Counted from the first letter of the stretch, positions 44,601-57,292 are shown. The stretch is DNA of 64,000 bases from Heloderma charlesbogerti (GCA_026122225.1 JANEZZ010000303.1:255501-319500), one strand, 5' to 3'. The notes: a model not told the origin generated them from the sequence alone. Made by a program: numbers and translations.

Positions 44601-45260
44601 ATACATATGAATGTATACAACTTTCTAGCAATTATACATAGGCTTCAACAAAAGCAGAGCAAATATCCAAATAAGTATCCATTTGAAGATGGTGTCTATA
44701 TGCAACCCGTTCAAATACTGAAGAGCATTGTAAGGTCCTCAATCCATTGCATTATAGGATGTGAGTATTTATCTTTCCAATGTTATAATATCAGTCTTTT
44801 AGGTGTCAAAAGTGTGTGAAGGATCTATTTATGCTACCATTTGTTAATTTCCATGAAGCAGGTAAATAATTTAACAGAGCATGTACATCAGTGAATATTA
44901 AAGATTTTTCAATACAAAATTTATCTGCACAAAACAATAACCTCTTCCCAAAAAGAAGCAACTACTGGACTTTGCCAAAACATATGTTTAAAAGAAGTAT
45001 TAGCTGTATTGCACCACCAGCAAATAGCCAAATTAGACAATCCCTTATTAAAGAGACGCTGCAGTGTCCAATAGACAAGAAACAAAGGTTTTTGCTGAAT
45101 AAGACACAACCTAAGATCCATAGACATGACAGGCAGATGCCAAAGCAGTGATCCACTGATTGGGCATTTTGTGGTGGTGCCTACAGCAGTTTCTCAAATT
45201 TCCAAATGTGCCCATGGGTACAAAATAATTGGTTTTTCCCTGCAAGGCCCAAGGGCCACT
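44601..45260 (-). mobile_element. L1-clade LINE, ORF2 C-terminal fragment
   Basis: The minus strand (44921-45127) encodes LSNLAICWWCNTANTSFKHM followed by FWQSPVVASFWEEV. This corresponds to the C-terminal cysteine region of L1 ORF2, normally CWxC...HMWW..C...FW. A plausible 3' region continues toward 44600. RT and endonuclease are absent. Confidence 0.72.
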
Positions 45261-46543
45261 GGCAGCTCTCAGTCAGCTCAAGTGCCGTTCTCTCTCTCTC
45301 TCTCTCATTCACTCACTTTCAGCAGGTACCATCTAGCTTTAATTTGTTGTTTGATTTGGTGGGCCAGCTGCTGTGATCTGGGATACCAGAAGAGGCTTTG
45401 GGGGTGGGGAGTCAGGAGACCTGCCACTCAGCCGCTGTAAGGTGGCTGGAAGAGAACGCACTGGGAGAGTTTGTGGCACTGAGTAAAGCAGCACACTCTC
45501 TCAGTGACAAAAGGAATATCCACCCCAATCCAAGGACCAAAAAGCCTGTTGGAATTTGCTGGCCTGGTCACTTGGTTACTAACTGATGAAGCCTTGCTTA
45601 CACAATGTGGAGGGGGATGCAGAGGTGAGGCCTGAAAAGGTTTGTGGATGAGTTCAGTTCACAGCACTGCTGCTTGCCTGTTGTGGGGTGGGGAGAAGGC
45701 CTCCCACAGCCTGAGAAAGGTCCCCAAGTGCCCTTAGTGTCTGGAGCCAAAGTGAAGATCACTGAACTATTGTCAAAGTAGATGTAGCCAAACTCTGGCT
45801 CAAGTGCTTTAAGGAGCAATTCCTATATATTAATAGTGAACTCTTACGTAGCCAAAATTGCTCCATCCACACACAAGAGTAAGGTATTAGGAGTGGGTGA
45901 TCCCCAAGGTTTGAGAAGTACCCCCCCCAAAAAAACCCCACACCCTTAGGGGAAAAAAACATTTGGGAAGAGAATCCCAAACTAGCTCAAAGAAAACTAA
46001 GTATGCCCATTGGCCACAGACCACTATGGAAAAAGGCATGGCTGACTGGAAACCTGAACAGGAGCACCCCATACTGCAACATTTTGTTGTAGATCCTGCT
46101 TGTATTGTGTATTAGGAAATGTTGTGTATGTTCCCCACACAAAGTTGGCAAGTGGTAGGACAAAGGGATTGATTCATGAGATTAATCTTTGTGGCAGTCC
46201 ACATAAGCCAATATTTTATTGAGATGACCCTAGTGGGCTCATGTAAAGATGCAGTTTGATGGCATCTGGACTGAATTTGTTTGAGCAAAACCCAGTTTTT
46301 CAATGTGTGCCTACATTTCAGTTTACTGCCACTAACCAATACTGAAAGAAAGCTTTTGCAGAGAGATAGTAAAATGTGGGTATGCCTTGGGGGAAAGATC
46401 ACGATCTGGGCAGGCAGTGAAGCAATCAAACCCAAGCTACATACTGCATGCACATGCATGTAACAGTACCTCAACGGCTCATTTTGAACCAGACAAGCCA
46501 CTTTCAGGGTGTGCTTATAGGTGCATGATCAGAAGCAGAGTGG
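45261..46543. other. unassigned sequence
   Basis: A CT microsatellite lies at 45290-45306. Otherwise nothing recognised. Confidence 0.35.
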
Positions 46544-46609
46544 TTGGAGGAGGGGGAGGAGGGGGAGGGGGGGAGGGGGAGGAGGGGGAGGGGGAGGAGG
46601 GGGGGAGGG
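46544..46609 (+). repeat. G-rich (GGGGGA/GGA)n tract
   Basis: At least ten G-runs of 4-7 separated by single A or AGGA: strong G-quadruplex and triplex potential on the plus strand. Confidence 0.95.
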
Positions 46610-47039
46610 CATATTTAACACTTTTCTGACCTTCAGCTTTCCCATTCTTAATCACCCCTCATCCCTCAAACAGCTTTGATCCCCTGTTGGGTTTTAAAGA
46701 TGTGTTTCCCTATGTTGTTTCTACTTCAGACAGTCCCTACTTCAGAAAGCGTCACACCACTGCAGATCTTTCAAAAGTGTGTTAAACAATGGCACATCCC
46801 AATGTGCTTGTGCCCATTTGTCATGCATGCAATCTAATTTGGAATGTGAAGTGAAATGTCTGGCCATACACAGAATGGTTGTTGGGAGAATATGGATCTT
46901 GCCTCAGTTCTGGGGAGGTGGATTAAATGGTCTTTCCCAGGTGTACAATGCTATGGCAAGTGCAACATGTAAAAGTGAATTGGTACTTCACATTCTAATT
47001 GGTGTGATGTCAACAGACCTAACACTGCACAATTAGCTG
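46610..47039. other. unassigned sequence
   Basis: No recognised repeat or gene. Confidence 0.35.
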
Positions 47040-47220
47040 TGAATAGTATACAGGATAGAATGTTGGACTTGGACCGAGGAGACTGGAGTTTGAGCCTGAA
47101 CTCCATCGTTTGGTGGTCTTACACAAGATTCTATGGGTCAGCCTCAGTTCTCCACCTGTAAAATGATAATAATAGTGACCTCCCTGCTAACACTGGATTG
47201 AGGAGATATACATAAGCAAG
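47040..47220 (+). mobile_element. old CORE-SINE (MIR-like) copy
   Basis: A head-like TAGAATGTTGGACTTGG is followed by CAGCCTCAGTTCTCCACCTG, TAAAATGATAATAATAGTGA and CCTCCCTGCTAACA, following MIR order (compare CCTCAGTTTCC, TAAAATGGGGATAATAATA). More diverged than 33456-33710. Confidence 0.6.
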
Positions 47221-48875
47221 AGAATATTATCTATGTTGAGTTCAGGGCTAACCCAAGACACATTTCCACCTAAAAGAGCAACACTGCACAGCTGGAGAGG
47301 TGTAGACCAAAAGTCCTTGTAACGTTGCAAATTCTAGCTCAATTCTTCAGTAAAATGAAAAGTGATGTGCTTCCTTTTATGAAATAATAAATAAAATATT
47401 ATTTATTTAAAGTATTTTTATTCTGCTCCTCAGCCAAAAAAGCTCCTGGAGTGACTTGCATGTAATCAGTAAAACAAGACAGTCCTTGCCCAAAACCTTA
47501 CCATCTAAAAAAACCCCCATAACACACAAGGAAAAGGGGATGGAAAGGGAAGAGAAGAGGAGAAAATTAAGCAGTCTTTCAGCAGGGCTCATGGAATGGC
47601 CCTGCTTCCCCTCTCATCTGCCTCTGTACAGCCTGCTGGAATGGCATGGCTGCTGGTAGTGGCAGATGAGGGAGAAGTAGGCTTCAGGTTTATAAGTAAC
47701 TCCACAGAAATTACCAACCCACACAAAATTTCACTACCCAGCTTGACCAATGTGGTGCCGTGCTGCCTGGGGATGATCAGAGTTAGTCAAACATATAATC
47801 CAACAGCAAGACAAAAGCCCTGTAGGTGAGTGGTTCCCAAGTCTGGGAGATTTTTGCCTGTTCTGGTTGGCCCTCCTGGAAACACTGTTATTTCAGGGAG
47901 TCTTCCTTGAGTGACTAGCCGCAGTTCATCATACTTGGTTTTATCAGAATTCTATCTCTTTAAAAAAAAAATTTAAATTATTTTAACATGGGTTTTTTAT
48001 TCTTTATCCTGTTTGCCTTCACTCCTCCAAGGTCTTTGGATGTGGAGCGGTATACAAATAATGTAAATAAATAAATACCTGGAGAGCACCATGTTGGTGA
48101 AGGCTGTGTTAGTCATTTGTGGCACACTCTAAAATGAAGCGTGGAAATCCTATTCCAGTTTACAAAAGCTTCCTAGCCTGATCACCTGGAGGCCATTTAT
48201 TCACTAGAGATAGCCAACCAGGCAATTATTTACTAACTAACTAACTTGAAATACCCAGAATTAAGTTCCAATGAGAGCATTGGGGCTTTATTTTACTTAT
48301 TTAAGAGACTTTCATGCTACTTTTCAAGGCTAAAAAACTAATAATCAAAGTTCTAAACAAAAATTATGCAATAAAGCAACACAATAGCAATATCTAATTA
48401 ACACAAGTTTCTAAACAATCTAAAAACTAAAGAGCAACAAAAACATGTCAGGATGACCTCACTCCTCACCCTGCCCCTGCAGCAATTAGGCTTGGAAAAA
48501 GACTTTCAATTGCTTAAATGGAAGACTTTTAAAAGCCTAATTGCAACATGAAGGGTGCTTTTCTTTTTTTAGGGAGGGTTATAGCCCTTTCCTCCCAAAC
48601 AATGACCCCTCCCTTTGAAAATACTCCCATGTGGCAATTCCATTTTTTAAAAAAGGCTCCATTAACACCAGTGGAGGCTTTTAAAAAGCTTAATTGCTGT
48701 GCGGGGGGGGGGCAGAGGGGAGACAGTGGGCCAGATGGGGAAGTCCCACGGGTTGCATCCTCACCCCTGGTCCCCTGCCATAAACCCTCAGTGACTTTAA
48801 TCAAGGGGAAAGATTTGGACCAAGTACCATTAGGATGCAATGTCTTATAATCAGAGATTTAACCAGAAGACATTA
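47221..48875. other. mostly unassigned, with LINE/SINE tail remnants
   Basis: 47390-47700 (TATTTATTTAAAGTATTTTT..., AAAACAAGACAGTCCTTGCC) and 47985-48080 (CTCCAAGGTCTTTGGATGTG, ...AAATAAATAAATACC) look like old L2-related 3' ends. A G-run lies at 48703-48711. No gene. Confidence 0.4.
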
Positions 48876-48962
48876 CTACAACAGCTGCTTGGCCACTGGG
48901 AACAGAATGCTGGACTAGATGGATCTTTGGTCTGATCTAGCATGGCTCTTCTTATGTTCTTA
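48876..48962 (+). mobile_element. CR1-clade LINE 3' UTR tail
   Basis: GAACAGAATGCTGGACTAGA, then GGTCTGATCTAGCATGGCTC and TTCTTATGTTCTTA: the end of the CR1 family seen at 851-1755, reduced to 87 bp. Confidence 0.82.
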
Positions 48963-50345
48963 TTGCTAGTATGTTCCTGATAAAATATTGGTGATAGTAA
49001 ACACCTTGTCATGAAGCCCCACAATAGAAGTAGACATTTACAAGTTAGAGGAGAATATTAAAGTTTACATTCATGCTGTGCATGCTTCTCTACCTGCCTC
49101 CAATAATAAGCTCCATCAGATCAAAACAGGTGCTCATGGAGATCCAGAAGTCCAAGAAGCTTTACAGTATATCAGGTCTGGCTAGCCTATGTACCTTAGC
49201 AATGCTTTAGAAATAACTAGAAAGTATTTTGGTGACTATGGACAACTGAGTGAACTGGAAGGCCTAGTAACATATTGTTGTACCACAGTCTAGGAGAAAA
49301 GAAATCCAACACTTTCTACCATGAATATCAAGTTCAAAGCAAATGCTACAAGCAGATTGTATAGTGGCCTGCTATTAGAAATTACATGAAGTGTTGTTGC
49401 GCAACTGAAGAACATCTTTGTTCACTTTAGCATTCCAGATGAATTCATGACTGACAGTGCAACCCAGTTTACAGCAGCAGAATTCCAGTCATTTAAGGAA
49501 TGTAGGAAGCTGCCTTATACTGCGTCAGACCATTTGGTCCATCTAGCTCAGTACTGTCAACACTGAGTGGCAGCAGCTCTCGCATTTCTGACAGAAATTT
49601 TTCCAGCCCTACCTGGAGATGCTGGGGATTCAACCTGGGACTACTGAGTTACATCCCTTCCACTTGAACACCTTATAACTTTTGACATTACCACAAGCCC
49701 TAACTATTCTGAAACTAATAGGGAGGCAGAGAGCAGTACAGACTGCAAAATAAAAACCTTGAGACAGAATGACCTATATATTGCTCTTTTCAGCTACAGG
49801 TCAACTCCTGTATATTCATAGCTACTAGATATAGCCCAGTAGAATTGCTCACAGGAACACAAATCAGAACAACCATTCTAACACAAGAGAAGAATCTCAT
49901 TCCCTAGTGGCCTGGAAAATGTTGCTGCTTCAGATTACCAAGCAGGAGGCTATGAACCGATCTATAACCAGCGCAACTCAGTATGAGAACGATCACATTT
50001 AGAGCTAGAAGAGAGATCAAACTTGATGGAGAAAAGACATAGCAAACTCCAGCTACTGAACAAGGAAAGAAATGTAACACCCAAGCTATATTCTATTGAG
50101 ACCAAATGTGGAATATTTAACAGAAACTGACATTTCTTTCCTATTCCAAAGAAGATAATTGTCAAATGCACAGGTAATACTTGGAAATCCAAGCTCATCT
50201 GCTGAGATTCTGCCTGGGTCATCTTATGAAACTGATAGCAATGTTACTACTCGGGTCATCACTTGCTCTATACGAGTCATACAGAAGCCTTCAGGATTTA
50301 GAGATGAGTGACTGAAATACGTAAACTACTAGATATTTCAATAGC
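48963..50345 (+). pseudogene. second Ty3/gypsy pol remnant: integrase to C-terminus
   Basis: Plus-strand fragments follow gypsy pol order. They are a pre-integrase linker (EVDIYKLEENIKVYIHAV-like, near 49030), the integrase core (LKNIFVHFSIPDEFMTDSAT near 49407-49466, with the second catalytic aspartate in MTDS), then after a SINE the third catalytic region (FDITTSPNYSETNREAESS near 49680), and a C-terminal tail ending near 50310. Frames are interrupted many times. Its 3' end (purine tract and LTR) lies beyond the L2 insertion, at 54281-54945. Protease, RT and RNase H are not present upstream. Confidence 0.78.
49499..49675 (-). mobile_element. tRNA-headed SINE inserted in gypsy integrase
   Basis: The minus strand has a box-B-like CCCAGGTTGAATCCCC, then TCCAGGTAGGGCTGG, a central GCTGCTGCCACTCAGT and an end TAAGGCAGCTTCCTA. 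This order matches a common squamate tRNA-derived SINE. The head is decayed. Gypsy integrase coding resumes directly afterwards. Confidence 0.7.
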
Positions 50346-53300
50346 ACTGACTGATTTTTATTTTTTTGGTTTTTGTTTTTTTATTTATTTAAAACATTTC
50401 TATCCCACCCTACATCATTAAGATCTCAGGGCGGCATACGGATAAAATCAATGTAAACAGTATAAAACAATAAATAGTTTAAACACTTAAAAACATATTA
50501 AAAACTATTAAACAAGCTAAAACCAGTTAAAATCTAAAAAAAGTTAAAACAATGTGCTAGGGAATGCATTTAGCCCTCAAAGGCTTTGGTAAAAAGCCAC
50601 ATTTTTACTTGGTGCCGAAACGAGTCCAATGTCTGCACCAATCAGGCCTCCAAGGGGAGGGCATTCCACAACCAGGGTGCCACAGCAGAGAAGGCTGTCT
50701 CCCACATCCCACCATACTGCGTGTCTCGCACTGGTGGGACGCAGAGGAGGGCCCCTCCAACAGGTCTCAGTTCTCAGGCAGGCATATATAGGGAGAGGCA
50801 CTCCCTCAAATATCAAGGCTCCAAGCCACTTAGGGCTTTAAATGTCATCACCAAAACCTTGAATTCCGACCGGAACCATATTGGCAGCCAGTGCAATTCC
50901 TTTAAAACCGGTGTTATATGGTTTTTATGGGGTGTTCCGGTCAGCAGTCTAGCTGCTGCATTTTGCACTAGCTGCAACTTCCGAGTCATCTTCAAGGGCA
51001 GCCTCAGGTAAATCGCATCGCAGTAGTCTAATTGGGAAGTTACCAGCACATGTACTACTGTGGCTAGGTTATCCCTGTCCAGGAAAGGCTGTAGCTGGCG
51101 GATCAGCCAAAGCTGGCCCCAAGTACTCTGGCCACGGAGTCCACCTGGGGCTCCAGTGACAGGGATGGATCTAGGAGTACTCCCAAGCTAAGCACCTGCT
51201 CCTTCAGGGGGAGTGCAACCCCATCCAGGACAGGTCGCTTACCCAATTCCCAGACTCGGGAACCACCAATCCACAGAGCTTCCATCTCATCAGGATTTAG
51301 CTTCAGTTTATTGGCCATCATCCAGCCCATTATAGCCTCCAGGCACTGGTCCAGCACCTTCACTGCCTCAGCCAACTCCAACAACAAGGAGAAATAGAGC
51401 TGAGTATCATCAACGTACTGGTGACACCCCATCCCAAAACTCCTAATGACCTCACCCAACAGCTTCATATAGATATTGAACAGCGTGGGGGACAGAATAG
51501 AACCCTGTGGCACCCCACAGCTTAATAGCCATGGGGTAGAACAGGAATCCCCCAATACCACTCTCTGGAATCGGCCCTGCAGGTACGAGCAGAACCACTG
51601 TAGCACAGTGCCCCCAACTCCTATCCTGCAGAGCCGATCCAGTAAGACACCATGATCAATGGTGTCAAAAGCTGCTGAGAGATCCAGGAAGATCACCAGG
51701 GTAGCACTCCCCCGTCTTTCACCCGGAGTAGGTCGTCAGAGCAACCAAGGCCGTTTCAGTGCTGTACCCTGGCCTGAAACCAGACTGAAATGGGTCTAGA
51801 TAATCAGTGTCCTCCAAGAACACCTGAAGCTGCCCAGCCACCACACGGTCAAGCCCCTTGCCCAAAAAAGGGATATTGGCAATGGGGCGATAGTTCTCAC
51901 ACACCTCTGGGTCCAGGGAGGGCCTCTTCAGGAGAGGGCGCACTACAGCCTCTTTCAAGGCAGCAGGCACCACCCTCTGACACAGAGAAGCATTTACCAC
52001 TCCCTAGACCCACCCAGCCAATCCACCCCTGCTAGATCGTATATGCCAAATGGGCAAAGGTCAAGCTTACATGTGGTAGGCTGGACTGATTCAAGTGTCT
52101 TGTCCACACCATCAGGCTGCAACAACTGAAACTGATCCCAGGAAACACAACCAGATGGAACACTGGACACCTCCCCAGACTGCAATAACTGTGGCATCAA
52201 GTTCTGAGCAAATATGAGCAACTTTCTCCTTGAAGTGCCTAGCAAATTTATTACAGCAAATGACTGAGGGTGCCAATCCCAGTTTCTCTGAGCCTGAGCA
52301 AGATCCCAACAGGCTGTTCACCACTTGGAACAATTCTGCTGGGCGATATTTCGAAGATGAAATAATAGATGAAATAATTTTTTTAAAAGAATTTTTTTGC
52401 CATCCTTACTGCCACATAATAGGCACAACGAAGGGTCTTTCTAATCGTCAATCATACTCACTCTGAGACCTGCGCCACCTGCACTCTAGCCGTCGACCGG
52501 CCCGTTTCATTGCCTGTAGATCTTCTGTAAACCAAGGTGAATTACAGGCTCCACAGCACCAGAGGGGGTGCTTGGGAGCGATTGTATCAATGGCCCTTCC
52601 CATCTCACCATTCCATAGTGAGACCAGAGCCTTGACCGAATCGCCAGCCCTATCAGCCAGAAAATCCCCCAGAGCATTCAGGAATTCATCAGATTCCATA
52701 AGTGTCTGAGGGCTGACCATCTTAATTGGTCCCACACCCCTGCAGGGAGGATCTGCTACTGCCAGTCCAAACTTCACAAGGAAATGATCTGACCATGACA
52801 ACGGCATTGTTGAAACACCCCCCAAAACCATATCATCCCTCATCCACCCAATAGCAAAAACCAGGTCCAGGGTATGTCCTGCCACATGTGTTGGGCCAGT
52901 TATGTACTGAGACAGCCCCATAGTTGTCATGGTTGCCATGAAGTCCCGAGCAGGACCTGTCAGGATAGCCTCAGTGTGGATGTTGAAGTCTCCCAGAACC
53001 ACTGTCCTAGGGTTCTCCAACACCACCTCCAAGAGCATCTCAGCCAGCTCAAGCAAGGAGACTACTGGGCAGCGGGGTGGGCGGTACACCAGCAGCATAC
53101 CTGTTCTGTCTCTTTGGCCCAACACAAGGTACAGACCCTCAAAGCTGGTGCTAGGATGGGGGGGTTTCCTCATGAGGGAGATGGAATCCTTATGGATGAC
53201 AGCAACTCCTCCTCCCCCCCCCCCGCTCCAATCTAGGTTGGTTCTGCACTAAGTACCTGGGTGGACAAAGCTGAGACAGATCCACCCCACCCAGCTCATC

Positions 53301-54275
53301 CACCCAGGTCTCAGTAATGCACACCAGGTCAGCCCCTTCATCCACAATCAAAACATGGATAATAATTGTTTTATTATGGACTGGACCGGCATTCAAAAGC
53401 AGCACCAACAGATCAGAGGGTGGGCTGATAGGGCAACCTAGATTTTGAGGTATGGCGGAAGGACCGAAAGATGGGGCAGGTTTCAAATATCTCTCCTGCC
53501 TTTCCCTTACCTGACATGTCCAACCCCCAATGCCCTACCTCCCTCTGCCTGAGATTACTCCACTAGGGGCACCCTGTTTCTCCCCACTTCACCTAAGCAC
53601 ATATACAACTCTAAAATGACATAAAACTAATAACAAAAGGCCAGTACAGCCAGACAACAACCCAGGCCAGTAAAAACTGTAGCATCAACCTAACATTGAA
53701 ATAGACCTACTCCCCTCCCCCCTCAAGCACACCACACTTATACAATCGCATCAGGCTGTCATCCAGGCTATGGCTAGCCTCTCGCCCTAGCCAATTGCCC
53801 CCACTGTTCAGCTCTCACCTAAGAGATGGTTGGAATTCAGCCTCCCCAACTATCCCACGCTCTCACCCTGGGATAGCTCACTCACCCAAAACACACATAC
53901 TCATACAGTTGCTGGAGAAAGGAGGCGGTACCCACACCCTCATCACTCCCCAAAGGAGCGACCCAAAGAGGCGCACCCCCTTTGGTGTCAACTCCGCCAG
54001 TGGCAAGCCTGTCACCTCAGCCAGCTGGCTTATATAGCTCCTTCCAAGAAGGGACAGGTGGACGTGGTCAGCAACAGCTGGTTCAGTACCCAAGGGCCTG
54101 GTCCTGGAGGGAATGGTTGTCTGTCAGGCAGAAGTCCACAGAAGAGAGCAATGCTGATAATAATGGTGGCAGCAGCAGCACCAGCAGGCACTCCCTCTTC
54201 ACTGGATGATGGCTTCTCCTCCTTCTCCAACAGGTACTGGGTCTCTAGTACCACAGGTACTAATTTATCTATTTC
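50346..54275 (-). mobile_element. L2-clade LINE, nearly full length
   Basis: Read on the minus strand, a GC-richer 5' region (54275-53500) precedes a protein with AP endonuclease, RT and C-terminal parts in order, then a 3' UTR with AGGGCGGCATACGG-inverse features and AT-rich tail at 50346-50540. About 3.9 kb. It has separated the gypsy coding remnant (48963-50345) from that element's purine tract and LTR (54281 on). The exact boundaries and target duplication were not resolved. Confidence 0.83.
50813..53486 (-). pseudogene. L2 LINE ORF2 (endonuclease plus reverse transcriptase), disrupted
   Basis: Open pieces in order are 53190-53486 (IIHVLIVDEGADLVCITETW, endonuclease start), 52448-53173 (VVLGDFNIH at residues 58-66, HTLDLVF, WSDHFLV with the catalytic SDH), 51719-52000 ([39 protein letters not shown] motifs), 51103-51696 (FLDLSAAFDTIDH, CGVPQGSILSP, YVDD at residues 94-97 instead of the usual YADD) and 50813-51049 (SQLDYCDAIYL, LQLVQNAAARLLTG). 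The product would nick target DNA and reverse transcribe its own RNA. Frameshifts and stops between pieces make it inactive, but each piece is long, so the copy is moderately young. A gap at 52000-52440 is poorly preserved. Confidence 0.85.
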
Positions 54276-54280
54276 TTTAA

Positions 54281-54295
54281 ACAAAAGGGGGGAAC
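54281..54295 (+). promoter_or_regulatory. polypurine tract of the second gypsy element
   Basis: ACAAAAGGGGGGAAC lies immediately before TGTATGG, the expected arrangement for priming plus-strand synthesis at a retrotransposon 3' LTR. Confidence 0.65.
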
Positions 54296-54945
54296 TGTAT
54301 GGATAGTGTCATTATATAGTTTTGCTGGAGAAGACTCTTACGAGTCCCCTGGACTGCAAGGAGGTCACTCAAATCAGTCAATCCTAAAGGAAATCAACCC
54401 TGACTGCTCATTGGAAGGACAATACTGAGGCTGAAGCTCAAATATTTTGGCCACCTAATATGAAGAGAAAAGTCACTGGAAAAGACCCTGATGCTGGGAA
54501 GGATTGAAGGCAAAAGGAGAAGGGGACGACAGAGGATGAGATGGCTAGGTAGCATCACCGATGCAATGAACATGAACTTGAGCACACTCCGGGAGACAGC
54601 GCAGGACAGGAAGGCCTGGCGTGCTCTGGTCCATGGGGTCATGAAGAGTCGGACACGACTTAACAACTGAACAACAACAACATAGTTTTGTTGCTAGGTG
54701 GCACTGGACTTAATTGTATTTGGGTGGTGTCATGAGTTTCCTGTTACTATTCTGTTCTTGTTTAATGGGGACAATGAAATTCTTGTCTAGCTTCCTAACT
54801 GGTGTGTCCTCTAAGCCTTCCATGCAAGTTGTAAACCCTCTGGGCAGAGATTCTGTCACTTCTGCACAGCACCTGTAGCTAAATACATGATAAACTACAG
54901 CCATCCCTATATTGAATAATAAAAATCTGTGTTCCAAGAAAAACG
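54296..54945 (+). mobile_element. probable gypsy 3' LTR, interrupted by BovB
   Basis: It starts TGTATGGATAGTG after the purine tract. Once the BovB insertion (54325-54681) is removed the remainder continues GTTGCTAGGTGGCACTGG to an AATAAA at 54918-54923. The right end was not fixed. There is no second LTR in the window to compare, so the call rests on purine tract, TG start and poly-A signal. Confidence 0.55.
54325..54681 (+). mobile_element. BovB LINE 3' fragment with target duplication
   Basis: ATAGTTTTG occurs at 54316-54324 and 54682-54690, defining the insertion exactly. It contains the end of ORF2 (GCTCAAATATTTTGGCCACC, GAAAAGACCCTGATGCTGGG) and the 3' UTR (CAGGAAGGCCTGGCGTGC, GAGTCGGACACGACT, AACAACAACA). 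Little diverged from the BovB at 61581. Confidence 0.93.
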
Positions 54946-56454
54946 TAACCAGTTTTTACCAACGTTGAAAACTGTGCATTAGATACCACTTGGCTATAAG
55001 AGATGATACCAGTTGGCTTTTTCTTCCCATTCACCAGTTGCCTCGTTGAGCTTTCTGATGCATCACTCAACTTCTGATCTGCAAGTCCATTAGGACCTAT
55101 CACTTTTGCTCCAGTGGGTAAGCAAAATATATAGCACAAATTCAGATCTGAGAGCTGCCTAACTGCTGACCTATTACAAACAATGGACCTTCTTTAAAAG
55201 AAGCCCTCTTTTAAAAGAAGCCCTCAGTATTAGTAGCTTTTGGTGAGGTAATCAAATATGCATTTTTGTGGCCAGAATGCTGCCACACTGGCAAAATGAT
55301 CTTGCTGTGAGGCAGGCTATAAGCTTCACTACCAGGAAATGGACAATGACAGATAGCTTGCATTTTTATTTTAACGTATCTTTAACGGCTGACAGAGAAA
55401 GAGACATGCCAAATACTGACACAACAGATCCTTCAAAATAAGTCATGTATTCGTGTTAAGCATTCTTTGGCCAAGCTGTGAAAGAAAACACACACTGCTC
55501 TTTCCCCACTCTTTTCCTAATTACCCAATTGTTTCAGCATGCTTTTTAAAAAGTGTTTTGACAACTGATGTCCTTTTGCCTTGTCATAAGGTCATTTGAG
55601 TACATTCCTAATTCACTTTCTTGTTTTCTTTTAATGAAGATGTTCATAAGATTCATTCCTATCCCCAAACCTTGAGAAATGTATTTAAAAATTTAAGCAC
55701 CTTAACCATATATTTGCTTATTTTTAATATATCAATGTGCCAATGTGTTTTTAAGATAAACTATTACACTGTATTCAGAAGAAAAAGTAAAGGGAGAAAA
55801 TATTGTATATTAAAATGTTGAGGACAACTGCAAACTCTATTTTAAAAGCAGGCTCTCGAAGATAGCTTTTAAAAATGTAAACAAGATTTTTTTTTTTGTA
55901 AAGCACACCATCAAATACTCAAACCTTAGGTACAGCAATGGGGAGCACTGCTGACTTTTTATAATTGGATTATATAAGATAGTCACATTTGCATGTTGGA
56001 GACTGCAAATGGAACTGAATTGTTGCATATTTATTACTGATTTACTGTCAATGGGGACCCCCTCCCACTTTGTGCAATTAACCCCACTGTTGCCAGCTGG
56101 ACCATTTAACAGGGACTATGTAGCTGAGCAAAACTAAAAGAAAGACAGGAATCTCACATCACAAGCAGAAAAATGCCCACAGAGATGGCACAGGGACAGC
56201 CATCCCCACCTACACATTTTGGTATTGTTACCAAGTCTTTCTATGGATCCGTTCAAACTTTGATTATCGCATACAAAAACTAAGCTCATTGAGTCTTAAT
56301 AATTTTATTCATCAGTCCCACTGATGAATAAAAGTCTGTGACTTTCATCTTAAAGGCCCAGCATTGAGAATTTTGCAAACCATTACTAGCCACCTTAAAG
56401 AAAAAAGAACTGTATAGCAGCCTTACATGCAGAAATTAATCAACCAAAGCTTCC
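54946..56454. other. unassigned AT-rich sequence
   Basis: AAAAGAAGCCCTC is duplicated at about 55197-55225. No gene or repeat family recognised. Confidence 0.35.
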
Positions 56455-56960
56455 TCTGCATTTATTTTAATTTTAGTAATTTATATCCCACTTTTTCTTA
56501 TTACAGTTAAACCCAAAGTAGCTTACAGTATAAAAATTTAAATAAAATATAATCAAAATAAAAACACTTAATGAATACAAAATCGCATAAGAAAAATGAA
56601 ACAATAATTTTAAAAATCCCTTCTGAACAGGAAAATGTGCAAATAGCATCACACAATAATGAACAGTAGCATTACAGTTAAAAGAATAAGCTAAAGCTAA
56701 AATGTGACAAGACCAGATTACTCAAAGGCTTTCTTAAAAATAACACAGTGTCAGAGTCTCATGAACCTCTTTGGGATGGTCAGTCCACAAAGGTGGGAGA
56801 GCTACAAAAAGTCCCTGCTACAGGTAGATGCCCACAAAGTCTCATTTACCAGCAACACCTGGAGCAAGGACTCAGATGCTGAATGGAGCATACGTGGGCA
56901 CATATACAGAAACACCCAGGAGGAGTATCTTCTTAATACCATGAAGAAGATCTGTGGAAA
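56455..56960 (-). mobile_element. L2-clade LINE 3' end, diverged
   Basis: The plus strand starts with TTATATCCCAC...AGTAGCTTACAGTATAAAA (inverse of an L2 3' UTR). It continues to CCTCTTTGGGATGGTCAGTC, CACAAAGGTGGGAGAGC, the inverse of the ORF C-terminal region in other L2 copies. Confidence 0.55.
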
Positions 56961-57284
56961 CCTTCACCTGCCCAATTTCAGCATATCAGACTTCTATTAA
57001 ATGTGTAGGAACCCTAACTCTTAACAGCTGGGGGAGTGAATGCTGGGGAAGAGGACTCGAGGAACCTTATACACATTACTCTGCTAAAGTCTAAAGGTTA
57101 AACAAAAGGGCATAAAAAGATAACAAGTACAAATATCAAAGCTTTAAAGTTTATACCAGAGATAGACCACTTCTGAATTCTCAAGGGACATTCTGTTCTT
57201 TAAACAGCAATCCAGGGGCTAGAAGTGCATTTCACCATACAAAATGATCCCCTCACAAATAGGCTTCTTAATGAAGCTGGTGAT
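56961..57284. other. unassigned sequence
   Basis: No recognised repeat or gene. Confidence 0.35.
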
Positions 57285-57292
57285 GTCTAGCA
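57285..57292 (+). repeat. 8-bp target duplication of hAT-like unit D (left)
   Basis: GTCTAGCA, identical with 59093-59100. Confidence 0.93.

Noticed and set aside
46387..46629. Gly/Glu-rich 80-codon plus-strand frame
   Set aside because: Produced by the GGGGGA repeat; no independent evidence of coding.
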